A stretch of 64,000 bases of DNA, taken from the NCBI GenBank assembly GCA_023248635.1, contig JAHFED010000018.1, forward strand, positions 1-64,000, in the 5' to 3' direction. Within the stretch, counting starts at the first letter, position 1; the number at the start of each line of letters is the position of its first letter. Made by a program: the position numbers and the translations under genes. The notes beneath the pieces are model-generated. The model did no database searches and was not told the origin of the DNA. It saw only the letters and a list, made by a program, of their open reading frames with translations. This DNA comes from Myxococcales bacterium (GTDB taxonomy: Bacteria; Myxococcota; UBA727; VGSZ01). Positions 36,299 through 46,740 of the stretch are shown in pieces.

Positions 36299-36667
36299 GT
36301 GAGTGGACCCGAGCGGCCGTGGTGGGAGCAGGTTGCCGTCGTCGTCGAGACGCTGGGCGCTTTGGTGGCCTGCGCGCTGATTGTTAGCTGTCCGCTCTGG
36401 GGCACCGTGTTGCTCATCCTGCTGGGGCTGCCGGGATTGGGGACGTTCTCCCTGTCAGTGCTGACGGCCGCCCTTGTCCTCTGGCCTGCGCTGAGGCCGG
36501 TGCCGGGCGACCCCCAGCTCAACGCCTATCAACGCTGGGGCACCAACTGGGGTCGCCTGCTGCGGGCGCCGATCCAGCTGGTGAAGCGACGGCAACGCAA
36601 GCGCGGGCTGCGCAGCCTCGGGGCGTCGTCGTCGTCGGCGGCTGCCCCTTCTTCGGCCGAGCGCTAG
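36299..36667 (+). CDS. Small membrane protein of unknown function (PGPGW-like)
   Basis: This is a 122-residue protein if it starts at GTG 36299; a TTG at 36281 is an alternative. It has two hydrophobic segments in tandem (VVETLGALVACALIVSCPL, then GTVLLILLGLPGLGTFSLSV and on to ALVLWPAL) and a strongly basic C terminus (LVKRRQRKRGLRSLG) that should face the cytoplasm. No family is firmly recognised; the helix pair resembles small PGPGW-type membrane proteins. The start lies only about 20 nt after the terminator T run, leaving no room for an ordinary promoter. Its stop overlaps the convergent glgC stop. Confidence 0.5.
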   Translation: MSGPERPWWEQVAVVVETLGALVACALIVSCPLWGTVLLILLGLPGLGTFSLSVLTAALVLWPALRPVPGDPQLNAYQRWGTNWGRLLRAPIQLVKRRQRKRGLRSLGASSSSAAAPSSAER

Positions 36668-37914
36668 ACGTCGAATTCGTCGTGCTGACCGAAGGCATCG
36701 CGGCTGACGACGACGATGCCGCTGTCGGAAACGGCGAAGCGCTGGCGATCGCGCTCAAGGTCTTCGCCGATGCGTTCGCCCGGGGGAATCTTCACGCCCT
36801 TGTCGACGATGCAGCGGTGCAAGCGGGCGCCGCGGCCGACGTCGACGCCGGGGAAGAGCACGCTGTCGGTGACGAAGGAGTAGGAGTTCACGCGCACGTT
36901 GGGGCTCAAGATCGAGCGCTCGATGCGGCCACCCGAGATGATGCTGCCGTCGCCGACGATGGAGTCCAGGGCCATGCCGACGCGGCCGCCGCCGAAGTCG
37001 GAAAAGACGAACTTGGCTGGTCCGTAGGGGGCGCTGGTGCCGCGGATGGGCCACTCGGGGTTGTAGAGGTTCAGCTGCGGCGAGACCGAGACGAGGTCCA
37101 TGCTGGCGATGAAGTAGCTGTCGATGGTGCCGACGTCGCGCCAGTAGCCGCGCACGTTTTCGTTTTCGCCGCGGCAGATGTGGCTGGCGAAGTCGTAGGC
37201 GTGCACGTTCAGCCTCGAGGGCGCGGTCGACAAAATGTCTTTGCCGAAGTCGTGGCTGGTCACTTCGGCGTCGGCGTCGCGCTTTAATTCATCGACGAGA
37301 ACGTTGCGTTTAAAGATATAGTTACCCATCGAGACCAGCGTCATGTCTTCGCGGCCCGGGATGCCAGGCGGATCCTTGGGTTTCTCGACGAAGCCGATGA
37401 TTTTTCCGTGGTCGTCGACGTGCACGCAGCCGAAGGCGCTGGCCTCGGATCGGGGGACGGGCAAGGTGGCCACGGTGACGTCGGCGTCGACTTCGAGGTG
37501 GTAATTCATCATGACACTGACATCCATCTTGTAGATGTGGTCAGCGCCCCAGATGAGGACGTCGTCGGGCCGCACTTCGCGCAACAGATCGATGTTTTGG
37601 TAGATGGCGTCGGCGGTGCCGCGAAACCAGGTCGGTCCGCGGTTCATCGCCGCTGGCGCGCACTCGATGTACTGGTCGAGCAGGCCCGAGGCCAAAGGCC
37701 ACGAGCGCGTGAGGTGACGCACCAGCGAGGTCCCCCGGTATTGGGTGATGACCTTGATCTGGTGGAAGCCGGAGTTGACGAGGTTCGAGAGGGCGAAATC
37801 AATGAGGCGGTAGCCGCCGCCGAAGTAGACGGCGGGCTTCGACCGTTCCTTGGTGAGCGGGAAGAGGCGCTTGCCTTCGCCGCCAGCGAGGACCATGGCG
37901 AGCGTCTTGCGCAT
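36664..37914 (-). CDS. glgC: Glucose-1-phosphate adenylyltransferase
   Basis: This enzyme makes ADP-glucose from glucose-1-phosphate and ATP, the committed step of glycogen synthesis. The nucleotidyltransferase motif AMVLAGGEGKRLFPLT is at the N terminus with KERSKPAVYFGG. WFRGTADAIYQN and IWGADHIYKMD follow, then GYWRDVGTIDSYF, and a C-terminal left-handed beta-helix (LSPNVRVNSYSFVTDSVLFPG). The length of 416 residues is normal. GGAGG eight bases before the ATG at 37914 fixes the start; the open frame extends 16 codons further. No other glycogen gene is nearby. Confidence 0.96.
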   Translation of the reverse strand: MRKTLAMVLAGGEGKRLFPLTKERSKPAVYFGGGYRLIDFALSNLVNSGFHQIKVITQYRGTSLVRHLTRSWPLASGLLDQYIECAPAAMNRGPTWFRGTADAIYQNIDLLREVRPDDVLIWGADHIYKMDVSVMMNYHLEVDADVTVATLPVPRSEASAFGCVHVDDHGKIIGFVEKPKDPPGIPGREDMTLVSMGNYIFKRNVLVDELKRDADAEVTSHDFGKDILSTAPSRLNVHAYDFASHICRGENENVRGYWRDVGTIDSYFIASMDLVSVSPQLNLYNPEWPIRGTSAPYGPAKFVFSDFGGGRVGMALDSIVGDGSIISGGRIERSILSPNVRVNSYSFVTDSVLFPGVDVGRGARLHRCIVDKGVKIPPGERIGEDLERDRQRFAVSDSGIVVVSRDAFGQHDEFDV

Positions 37915-37989
37915 GAGCTGAACCTCCGCCGCGAGCATCGCCTGGCGACGTGCCGAGAGCAAAAAAGTGTTCCTGGGTTCGGGCGCTGG

Positions 37990-38520
37990 TCAGGCGCCGA
38001 GGACGCGGGCGATCTCCTCGAGCTGGGTCTCGAGCTGGGCGTCGATGACGCCGGCCTCTGTCTCGATCAGCACGCCGCCAGCCCGGACCCGCCGGTCTTC
38101 GCGAATCTCGAGGTCTTTGGCCCGGGTAAGGTTGGAGATCAAGCGCTCTTTGGCCCCCCGCAACACCTTGGCGTCGCGTGGATTGACCCGCAGATTGATG
38201 TCGCGGGCATTCTTGGCGGCGACCAGGGCGGTGATGGCGACGTCGACGACGGCGTCTTCGCGCATCAGCACTTCGGCGGCCAAGAGCTCGGCGGCGACCC
38301 GCACCGCCGTTCGCACCACCTCGCTCTCGACTTCCTTGAGCATGCGGGCCTCGAGCCCGGCAATCTCGTCGCGCATGTGTTGGGCCTGGGACTGTCCTTC
38401 TTGGGCGCCCGCACTGCTCGCGGCCTCGATCCAGCGGGCGACTTCGGCGCGGGCCTCGTCGAGCAGGCGCTCTTTGCCTCGCCCCGCTTCCTCGAGCAGC
38501 GCGTCTGCGTCATCGGTCAC
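37990..38520 (-). CDS. SctL/FliH-family stator-like protein (type III secretion or related)
   Basis: This 176-residue protein matches the HrpE/YscL/FliH family, peripheral-stalk proteins that regulate the type III export ATPase; V/A-type ATPase subunit E is a distant alternative. The first 75 residues are a charged helix (LLEEAGRGKERLLDEARAEV). The C-terminal domain has LAAEVLMREDAVVDVAITAL, DINLRVNPRDAKVL, and DRRVRAGGVLIETEAGVIDA followed by QLETQLEEI, the best signature of SctL. The GTG start at 38520 is supported by GAGG seven bases upstream. No other type III gene adjoins it in the window. Confidence 0.65.
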   Translation of the reverse strand: MTDDADALLEEAGRGKERLLDEARAEVARWIEAASSAGAQEGQSQAQHMRDEIAGLEARMLKEVESEVVRTAVRVAAELLAAEVLMREDAVVDVAITALVAAKNARDINLRVNPRDAKVLRGAKERLISNLTRAKDLEIREDRRVRAGGVLIETEAGVIDAQLETQLEEIARVLGA

Positions 38521-38741
38521 GGTCGCACCTCTGCCGCGAGCCTAGCTCGCTTCGATGTGACTGCCCGCTTCCGCCGCCACCCTGATCGACCGCTGACATC
38601 TGGGCCCACCGGCCCCCGTGGTGTTTTCGGATCGACGCCCGCCGTGTAGACCCTGCCGATGCCGTCGTCGTCGCCGTTGCACGCTTCCCGGCAGCTGACC
38701 CAGCCCGCGCCGCGGAGGTTCGACTGGAAGCGCTGAAGGTC

Positions 38742-39212
38742 TTGCGCATCAATCGGATGATGATGGGCGTGTCGACGCCGTCGGGCGCGTTTTGCGATCG
38801 CGTCTTTCAGACCATGTTGCGCGACGTCGACACGCCGGCGGGCACCCTCGGCTGCGACGTCTTGATCGTGGGTCGGCAGCAGCTGAAAGACACGGGCATC
38901 TACACCTTCGCCCACGACGTCATCCCCCGCTGTCTCGCCGCCCACCGCCCGCGCTTGCTGGTGCCGGTGATCGTCGATCGCTTCACGCCCCATCGCTACG
39001 CGCGCGACCTCGCGGCCTGGCAGCACGCCCGAGAAGTGGGCGTCGCCGTCGTCGTCTTTGAGTACGGCTTGCTGCGGGAATGCCGAACCGAGGGAGGCAG
39101 CGAAGAAAAGCTCGTCGACATCGCCCGCGCCGCCAACGAAACAGCCAAGACGTCGACGTCGCCGGTGGCCTGGCTCACGGGCAATGCCCTCTCCGTCGAC
39201 GTGCGCTGGTAG
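38742..39212 (+). CDS. Conserved-looking protein of unknown function
   Basis: I do not recognise the family. The protein of about 156 residues has a mixed alpha/beta look (GCDVLIVGRQQLKDTG, RPRLLVPVIVDRFTPHRYA, HAREVGVAVVVFEYGLL) and ends WLTGNALSVDVRW. The start is unclear. TTG 38742 or the ATG run at 38757 are the only candidates. However, the same frame is open and coding-like back to about 38586 (for example ADAVVVAVARFPAADPARAA) without any ATG, GTG or TTG. Either translation starts at 38742/38757 or the original start has been lost. Confidence 0.5.
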   Translation: MRINRMMMGVSTPSGAFCDRVFQTMLRDVDTPAGTLGCDVLIVGRQQLKDTGIYTFAHDVIPRCLAAHRPRLLVPVIVDRFTPHRYARDLAAWQHAREVGVAVVVFEYGLLRECRTEGGSEEKLVDIARAANETAKTSTSPVAWLTGNALSVDVRW

Positions 39213-39241
39213 CGCCTTGATGCCCGAGCGCGGCTTGGGGA

Positions 39242-41077
39242 TCAGAGCTGGAACATCAACAAGCGCAGGACCTGCTCCTGCTGCAGGTTTACGCCCGGCT
39301 CTTGGTGGAAGCTCGAGTACACGACCTTGCCCTCGCCGACGGCGAAGCTGACGGTGTGCGGGATGCTCGGGTAGTAGGTCTCGTAGCTGTTCGCCTCGCC
39401 GCGGATGAAGACGCGAACGCTCGGCGATACCGCCTCGATCATGGCCCACGACCCCAAGGGGTAGTTGAGGCTGATGGCGCTGGTGCTCAAGGCGCCGAGC
39501 AGCTCTGGGTCTTCGACCGTCGCTGCATACACGCCCTCAGAGCCCGTCTCGGCGCTCTGCGGATAGAGATCTTCGCCGACGAAATCAATATAATCTGGAA
39601 ACGAAGCCTCGATGATATCATAGGCCCAGTCTGAGGCGTAGACGCTGCCGCCATTCTGTACATATTGACGAAGGTTCTCTTGCATCGCCGGCGTCGCAAG
39701 ATAGTCGCTTTCATCGGTGCCACAATTGATGAATACGATATCATAAGAAGCCAGCGTCTCATAATCGGCAAAGAGAGACTCTGGCCATTCGTAGCGGCCG
39801 AACTCAGTGACCATGGTCGGGTCGACGCCGACGTGGGTGAGCACGCTGCCGACGTCGTCCCAGTCGCCGTCGATCACCGCGATGCGCGCGCCCAGGAGGT
39901 CGATGGCGCACTCGCCGTCGGGGATGAGCAAGGTCTCGCCGTCTTCGAGGGTGACGGTCAGGGTGTCCGAGAAAGAGCCGGCCTGGATGTGCACCACGTG
40001 CTCGCCCGGCGGCAGCCCCGTGAGGGTCCAACGGCCCTGGCCGTCCGTCGTCGTCGTCAGCGTGTCTCCATTGGGCAGGTCGACGGTCACGACGGCGCCG
40101 GTGAGCCAGGTGTCGTGGTCCGCGCCGGGGGCACAGACGCGTCCGCGCACCGTGGCGGTGCCGTCGATGGGATCCTCCGGATCGCTGGGGCACTCGAGCT
40201 CTTCGACGACGACGACGTCCTGGCCGCCGATGACCCGGGCCTGGTAGCTGAGGCTGACGCCGGGGCCGGCGATCGAAACGATGGCATCGCCGCCGGCCAA
40301 GGGCCCGACCAAGAAGCTGCCGTCGGTGTCGGTGAGGTCGGTGGCTTCGGCGCCGTCGGCGTCGACGGCGCTGACGTAGGCGCCGACCAGGGGTCCGCCC
40401 GCAACGGGATCGCAGAGGGAGCCCACCAGAAAGCCTTGGGAGAGCTCGGGCAGCAGGCATTGGCCCAAGTCGACCTCGGTGACTTCGCCCTCTTCGATGG
40501 TCAAGGCCAACACCCGCGAAAAACCGGGAGCGCTGATCTTCAGCAACACGTCTTGAGCAGCAAGGGCGTCGAAGGCGAAGAGACCGTTGTCGTCGGTGGT
40601 GGTGCTGGCCAGGATCTCCTCGCCGGCTGCGATGACCTGTACGTTGGCGTCGCGCAGCACCTGGCCGATGTGCCGGTTGCAGACCTGACCGCGAATGCCG
40701 CCCGTGCCTGGACCTCCCGGCATGCCCCGACAAGCGTCGTCGACGAAGACGGTGGTCTTGCCGTAGGCCAGCACCTCGACGTTGAGCGTGCGGTCCCGCC
40801 GTGCTCCGTTGACGACGAGCTCGGTGGATCCGGGGGGGACGTTTTCAAAGGAGAACTCGCCGTCGCGATCCGTCTTGCCCTGCTGGCCGCCCAGCGTGAG
40901 CCCCGTGCTCGGAAGGGGGAAGCCCGTGTCTTCGGCGCACAGGAGGCCGTCGACGCGGCCGCCGAGGGCGGCGAGAGGGTCGTCGAGACAAGCGCCAGAC
41001 GCGACCAGGGTCAGGGCCAGGCCGATGAACGTCGACGAACCGGCTCGGGGTCCGCGGTGGCGGTGGGGGCTGGGCAT
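39242..41077 (-). CDS. Surface lipoprotein with carboxypeptidase-regulatory repeats and a glutamine-amidotransferase-like domain
   Basis: This is a 611-residue lipoprotein. The signal ends in VASGAC. Residues 35-390 hold four or five beta-sandwich repeats of the carboxypeptidase-regulatory type, each with a Gly-rich DxDGxF turn (TDRDGEFSFENVPPG, TTDDNGLFAFDAL, TDTDGSFLVGPLAGG, TTDGQGRWTLTGLPPG) and a Cys-bearing GxVC strand. Residues 395-611 look like a class I glutamine-amidotransferase/ThuA-like fold (ARIAVIDGDWDDVGSVL, YDIVFINCGTDES, VQNGGSVYASDWAYDI). The part at 39560-39790 has many A/T-ending codons. GAGGAG before the ATG supports the start. No ligand can be named. Confidence 0.75.
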   Translation of the reverse strand: MPSPHRHRGPRAGSSTFIGLALTLVASGACLDDPLAALGGRVDGLLCAEDTGFPLPSTGLTLGGQQGKTDRDGEFSFENVPPGSTELVVNGARRDRTLNVEVLAYGKTTVFVDDACRGMPGGPGTGGIRGQVCNRHIGQVLRDANVQVIAAGEEILASTTTDDNGLFAFDALAAQDVLLKISAPGFSRVLALTIEEGEVTEVDLGQCLLPELSQGFLVGSLCDPVAGGPLVGAYVSAVDADGAEATDLTDTDGSFLVGPLAGGDAIVSIAGPGVSLSYQARVIGGQDVVVVEELECPSDPEDPIDGTATVRGRVCAPGADHDTWLTGAVVTVDLPNGDTLTTTTDGQGRWTLTGLPPGEHVVHIQAGSFSDTLTVTLEDGETLLIPDGECAIDLLGARIAVIDGDWDDVGSVLTHVGVDPTMVTEFGRYEWPESLFADYETLASYDIVFINCGTDESDYLATPAMQENLRQYVQNGGSVYASDWAYDIIEASFPDYIDFVGEDLYPQSAETGSEGVYAATVEDPELLGALSTSAISLNYPLGSWAMIEAVSPSVRVFIRGEANSYETYYPSIPHTVSFAVGEGKVVYSSFHQEPGVNLQQEQVLRLLMFQL

Positions 41078-41195
41078 GGGGACTCCTCGGCAACGCGCGC
41101 CTGCGTTTCAGCTCGACGCTCGCTTCCCAGAGGTCGTCCAGCGCTGTCAATGGCTCTCGCTGTGCGTCGGTCACAGGGGGTGCTTTACCCGCCGA

Positions 41196-43121
41196 TCAGC
41201 GGCTCTTGCGGCAGGTCTCGAGGCAAGCGTCGACGGCGCGCAGCAAGGCGCCCACCTCGACGGGGGCCATGTCATCGAAGGTCTTGAAGCGCTGCTGCAC
41301 AGAGCCGCTGCAGGCGAAGCGCCCACAGTGGTCGGTGAGCAATTGCATCTTTGGCTTCACCCCCCGCGGCATCTCAGCCGCCGCCGGCAGATCCGTCGTT
41401 GGCTCCGCGGGTTTGGCGGGCGTGGCCCTCGGCGCTGCGCTCCGGGGCTGGCCGCGCGGTGCCAACGGCTCAAGGGGCACCTTGAGCCGTGCCAACGGCT
41501 CAACCATCGGTATGTTGGGCTCCACCATCGGTACCTTGGGTCGTGCCAACGGCTCAAACATCGGCGGCGCTGGTGCTGGGTCCGCGACTGCTTCGAGGGG
41601 CACGACCTCGCCGACATCGGTGAAGGCTTCGGCCAGCGTGACAGGCAGCAGGGTGTCGCCAGCATGAGACCCGTCGGCGGCGATCGGAACGCGAGGGGCA
41701 TCGTTGGTCGCCGCTGCGCCGGGTGCGACGCCGACAAAGACGGCCACCGCGACGACGACGACGACGGCGGCGGCGGCCAGGGCGGGCAGGTGCTTGCGCG
41801 CGGTGATGGGTGCTGCCGCAGGGGTGCGCGGCGTCTTAGAGGGCGGTCGGCGCAAGAGCTCGGTGGCGACGGGAACGCCTGGGGCGCGGGGCTCGCCGGC
41901 GGCGGCGGAACGATCGCTCTCGGTGCGGATGTCGCCGGGCTGCTGCTGGAGCGTCGGCGGGTCGTCGTCGCTGGCGATGGGCTCCTCGCGCCGGGCGGCC
42001 GGTGTCGATGTCGCCGCTGGGCGGCCGGAGGGCGGCAGCGCGGGTGCGTTGGCGCCGGGGGCGCTGGCGATGCGCACCGAGGAATCCAGGGCGGCGACTT
42101 GGGGTGCGGGCAGGCGCGCAAGGGCTGCGCGTTCTTTGCGGTCGGCAGCGGCCGCACCGGGAAAGAGCTCCTCGAGAAAGGTACGCAGCTCGGCGCTGCC
42201 GACGACGACGCCGCGGGCCAGCTGGGTTTGCACCAGGGCCTGCCGCAGCTCGGCGCCGGTGGCGAAGCGGTCCTGCGGCTGCGGTTGCAGCGCCCGTTGC
42301 AGCACCAGTCGCACGCCGTCGGGCAGGCCCAGCAGCCGCGCGGGCCGGTGGGTGCCGTGGCCGACGACGCGCCACACGTCTTCGGTGCTGAGACCCTCCC
42401 AATAGCGCTCGCCGACCAGCAGCTCGTACAGGACGACGCCGACGGCGAAGAGATCGGCACGTCGGTCGACGGGCTCGCCGCGCGCGTGCTCGGGGGCCAT
42501 GTAGGCGAGCTTGCCCAGCACGATGCCGGGCTCGGTGCGCTCGTGCTTGAGCGAGGAGTGCGCGAGGCCGAAGTCGATGAGCTTCACCTCGCCGTCGAAG
42601 CTGCAGAGCACGTTGTGGGGCGAGACATCTCGGTGCACCAGGTTCACCGGCACGTCAGTGTCGGGATCGACCAAGCGGTGGGCGGCGTCGAGGGCGTCGA
42701 CGATCTCGATGCCGATGAACAGGGCGATGTCGGTCGGCATGGTGCGTCGGGCTGCTTGGGCTCCAGCAAACACGGCCGTGAGATCGCGGCCCGGCACGAG
42801 GTCCATGGCCAAGTAGTAGGTGCCCAGCACGGAGCCGACGTCGAAGACCGGGCAGATGTTGCGGTGCGCCAGTTGGACGACGATGCGGGCTTCGTCGACG
42901 AAGCGGCTGACGTACTCCCGATCCTGCACATATTGCGTTCGCAGGGTCTTGATGACGCACAGACGCTCGATGCCCTGCAGGCCGGGCAGGCGCGCGAGAA
43001 ACACCTGCCCCATGCCGCCCCGTCCCAGCGATTTCAGCAGGACGTAGTCGCCAAACCAGCGTGGGAACGACTCCGACGACGTCGACGAGGGATCCAAGGG
43101 CACAGCGGCGCAGTCTAGCAT
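41196..43121 (-). CDS. Eukaryotic-type Ser/Thr protein kinase, membrane-anchored
   Basis: This is a 641-residue transmembrane kinase. The kinase domain (25-295) is complete: P-loop GRGGMG, Lys58 in CVIKTL, catalytic loop HRDVSPHN with Asp165, DFG at 183-185, and MAPE. A Pro/Ala linker leads to one transmembrane helix at about 445-467. The outer part is low-complexity, then a C-terminal Cys-containing segment (LTDHCGRFACSGS and CLETCRKSR). Residues about 520-556 are encoded by family A repeats in frame. The ATG at 43121 is 17 bp from the divergent GTG of the PEGA gene. It may phosphorylate targets bound by the FHA protein at 26.9 kb; that link is inference. Confidence 0.92.
   Translation of the reverse strand: MLDCAAVPLDPSSTSSESFPRWFGDYVLLKSLGRGGMGQVFLARLPGLQGIERLCVIKTLRTQYVQDREYVSRFVDEARIVVQLAHRNICPVFDVGSVLGTYYLAMDLVPGRDLTAVFAGAQAARRTMPTDIALFIGIEIVDALDAAHRLVDPDTDVPVNLVHRDVSPHNVLCSFDGEVKLIDFGLAHSSLKHERTEPGIVLGKLAYMAPEHARGEPVDRRADLFAVGVVLYELLVGERYWEGLSTEDVWRVVGHGTHRPARLLGLPDGVRLVLQRALQPQPQDRFATGAELRQALVQTQLARGVVVGSAELRTFLEELFPGAAAADRKERAALARLPAPQVAALDSSVRIASAPGANAPALPPSGRPAATSTPAARREEPIASDDDPPTLQQQPGDIRTESDRSAAAGEPRAPGVPVATELLRRPPSKTPRTPAAAPITARKHLPALAAAAVVVVVAVAVFVGVAPGAAATNDAPRVPIAADGSHAGDTLLPVTLAEAFTDVGEVVPLEAVADPAPAPPMFEPLARPKVPMVEPNIPMVEPLARLKVPLEPLAPRGQPRSAAPRATPAKPAEPTTDLPAAAEMPRGVKPKMQLLTDHCGRFACSGSVQQRFKTFDDMAPVEVGALLRAVDACLETCRKSR
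41453..41558. repeat. Family A hairpins inside the kinase coding region
   Basis: Three copies share the loop TGCCAA. A degenerate copy lies at about 41453-41472. A perfect copy at 41482-41503 has arms TTGAGCCG and CGGCTCAA. At 41537-41558 the arms are TTGGGTCG and CGGCTCAA, with two pairs that fit only as G-U in plus-strand RNA. They are translated on the minus strand as EPLARPK-like units. Confidence 0.8.
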
Positions 43122-43943
43122 GTGCTAGCGGTGGGCCGTGCTGCAGACCCTGGTTTTCCTGGTGGCCGCCGGCCGCGACATCGCCGTCGTCGACGTCGGA
43201 GGGGCTCAGCGACTCCCGGCCGTGCGCGAGGCCGTCGTCCGCGCCGATTCTGCCGCCAACCTCCTCTCGCTGGTCGAGGCGCGCGCTTTGCTCGACGACT
43301 ACGGTCGCGGTTGTTCCCTCGACGACGGCGTGTGTTGGGCCCGGGCTGCCGCTGCCAGCGCCGTGACGGTGCTCGTGCTCGTGCCGGCGGACCATCGCCT
43401 CATCTTCGTCGACGTGGCCACGCCCGTCGCTCGCGGCCTCGATGCCCAAGACCTCGATGCCGCGGTGGAGCGCGGGCTTTTTGGGGAACGCTTTGGTCGC
43501 GTCGTCGTCAACGGGGCCCCAGCTGGCGCCGTCGTCGTCGTTGATGGTCAGCCGTTGGCCGCCGATGGCGCGGTGCGTGCGGGCTCCCATCTGTTGCACA
43601 TCGAGGCGGCGGGGCAGGTGCCCCAGGAGCTCGAGCTGACGGTGAAGGGGAACGCCGACGTCGTGGTCGACGGCACCTTGGCTGCACTGGTCGCGCCCGA
43701 CGCCGACGGTCTGTGGATGTGGCCCGTGGCCTCGGCGGCTGTTGGGGTCGCGGCCGCAGGGTTGGCGAGTGGCATCGACGTCTACCTGATGGGGCAGCAG
43801 GCCCAGGCGAAGAGGGAGAACATCGACGTCGAGGCTTACTACGCGTGGGAGGGCGTCGAGATCGGCAGCCTCGTCGTCGTCGTCGCCGCCGTCGCCAGCG
43901 CCGTCGTCGGCGCCCTGGTGGTGGCCAACGCCGAGGCCTCACC

Positions 43944-45506
<1,563 letters not shown>

Positions 45507-45512
45507 GCAGGG

Positions 45513-45518
45513 ACTCTA
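45513..45518 (-). promoter_or_regulatory. -10-like TAGAGT placed for leaderless transcription
   Basis: TAGAGT (minus strand) ends 6 nt before the ATG at 45506 of the GLUG lipoprotein gene. Confidence 0.5.
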
Positions 45519-45700
45519 GCAGCCCCCAGACGACGTCGACGACGGCCCTCAATCGTCGGCGCGGCCATCGGCGCAGGCGTGCTCGTCTTCTCAAAAAACT
45601 GTGAATCTCTCAATTCAGCGCGTTCATCATCCAGTGGAGCACGTCACGACACGCGGCACGCAGGCCGGAGGAACAGCTTTGGGACCGAAGGCGTCGGTGG

Positions 45701-45796
45701 AGTTCACCGACAGCGCTTCGCGTGTCGGTGAATTGTCGACAGGTTCATCGCCTGGCGCGATGAATTGTCGACAGGTTCATCGCCTGGCGCGATGAA
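45701..45796. repeat. Family C cluster
   Basis: A perfect hairpin at 45703-45732 has arms TTCACCGACA and TGTCGGTGAA around GCGCTTCGCG. Then come two tandem copies, 32 bp apart, of a hairpin with arms TTCATCGC and GCGATGAA (from 45744 and 45776). The remainder of 45507-45864 shows no gene. Confidence 0.85.
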
Positions 45797-45852
45797 TTGG
45801 GCTCCGCCGTCGGGGGGACGCACCTTCTCCCGCTCTTTGGCAAAAACGTAGG

Positions 45853-45858
45853 TACAGT
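45853..45858 (+). promoter_or_regulatory. -10-like TACAGT placed for leaderless transcription of parA
   Basis: TACAGT ends 6 nt before the ATG at 45865. The six bases between (GCGCCC) contain no Shine-Dalgarno sequence. Confidence 0.5.
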
Positions 45859-45864
45859 GCGCCC

Positions 45865-46740
45865 ATGCGCGCCAGGGTCATCGCCGTCGCCAACCAGAAA
45901 GGCGGGGTCGGAAAAACAGTCACCAGCATCAACCTGGCCTCGTGCCTTGCGGCGCGCGGTCGCCGGGTCTTGCTCCTCGATCTCGATCCCCAGGGTCACT
46001 GCGGCGTCGGCCTTGGCATCGACACCGAGACCTTGACCCGCACCACCTACGACCTGCTCGTGGATCGCACGGCGACGGTGCACGCCCTGGCCATCACCCT
46101 GCCGTGGCCGGCGTTGTCGACCCTGCGCTTCATCCCGGCCAACCTGCAGCTCTCCCTCGCCGAGCGCGAGCTGGAAAAACGCTACGCCCTGCCAAACCTC
46201 GCCCTCGCCGCCAAGCTCAAGGTCGTCCGCGACGACTTCGACGACGTCATCATCGATTGCCCGCCCGCGCTGTCCAAGCTCACGCTCAATGCGTTCTTGG
46301 CCTGCGACTCTGTCGTCATTCCGGTCGGTGTCGGCTTTTTCTCCATTCATGGCGTGCGCATGCTTGCCGAGACTTTGAAGGACATCTTCGAAGAGACCGG
46401 GCTCGACTACGACATCCGTTGCCTCATCACCCGCTACCGCACAGGCCAAACCGTGAGCCGTGAGGTGCGCAAGGCCGCCGATGAGCTCTTTGGTGACTAT
46501 TGCTTCGCCACCGTGATCCGCGAGTGCGTCGACGTCGAGAAGAGCATCGGCAGCCAGACGCCCTTGGCCGTGTGGGCCCCGCAGTCCCAGGCCGCGCAGG
46601 ACTACCGCGCGCTCAGCGCCGAGCTCGTCGACCAGCTGGCGAAAAAAGTGCTGCGCGACTCATCGCCGCCGGTGCCGATCACCGTGCCGACGACGACGAC
46701 GGCCAAGAAGAGCGACTCGGAGGCGGGCCATGGCGCGTAA
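45865..46740 (+). CDS. ParA/Soj-family ATPase
   Basis: This 291-residue ATPase of the ParA/MinD group has the deviant Walker A KGGVGKTVTSINLA with the signature lysine, DLDPQGHC as the A' motif, and DDVIIDCPPALSKLT as Walker B. The GVGFFSIHGVRML segment and C-terminal helices are normal for Soj. The tail after residue 265 is a Pro/Thr-rich stretch. No parB follows. Instead a PilZ-domain gene overlaps by 11 bp, so the ATPase more likely places a protein complex or motility component than a chromosome origin. That inference rests on the pairing, which recurs in deltaproteobacteria. Confidence 0.9.
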   Translation: MRARVIAVANQKGGVGKTVTSINLASCLAARGRRVLLLDLDPQGHCGVGLGIDTETLTRTTYDLLVDRTATVHALAITLPWPALSTLRFIPANLQLSLAERELEKRYALPNLALAAKLKVVRDDFDDVIIDCPPALSKLTLNAFLACDSVVIPVGVGFFSIHGVRMLAETLKDIFEETGLDYDIRCLITRYRTGQTVSREVRKAADELFGDYCFATVIRECVDVEKSIGSQTPLAVWAPQSQAAQDYRALSAELVDQLAKKVLRDSSPPVPITVPTTTTAKKSDSEAGHGA

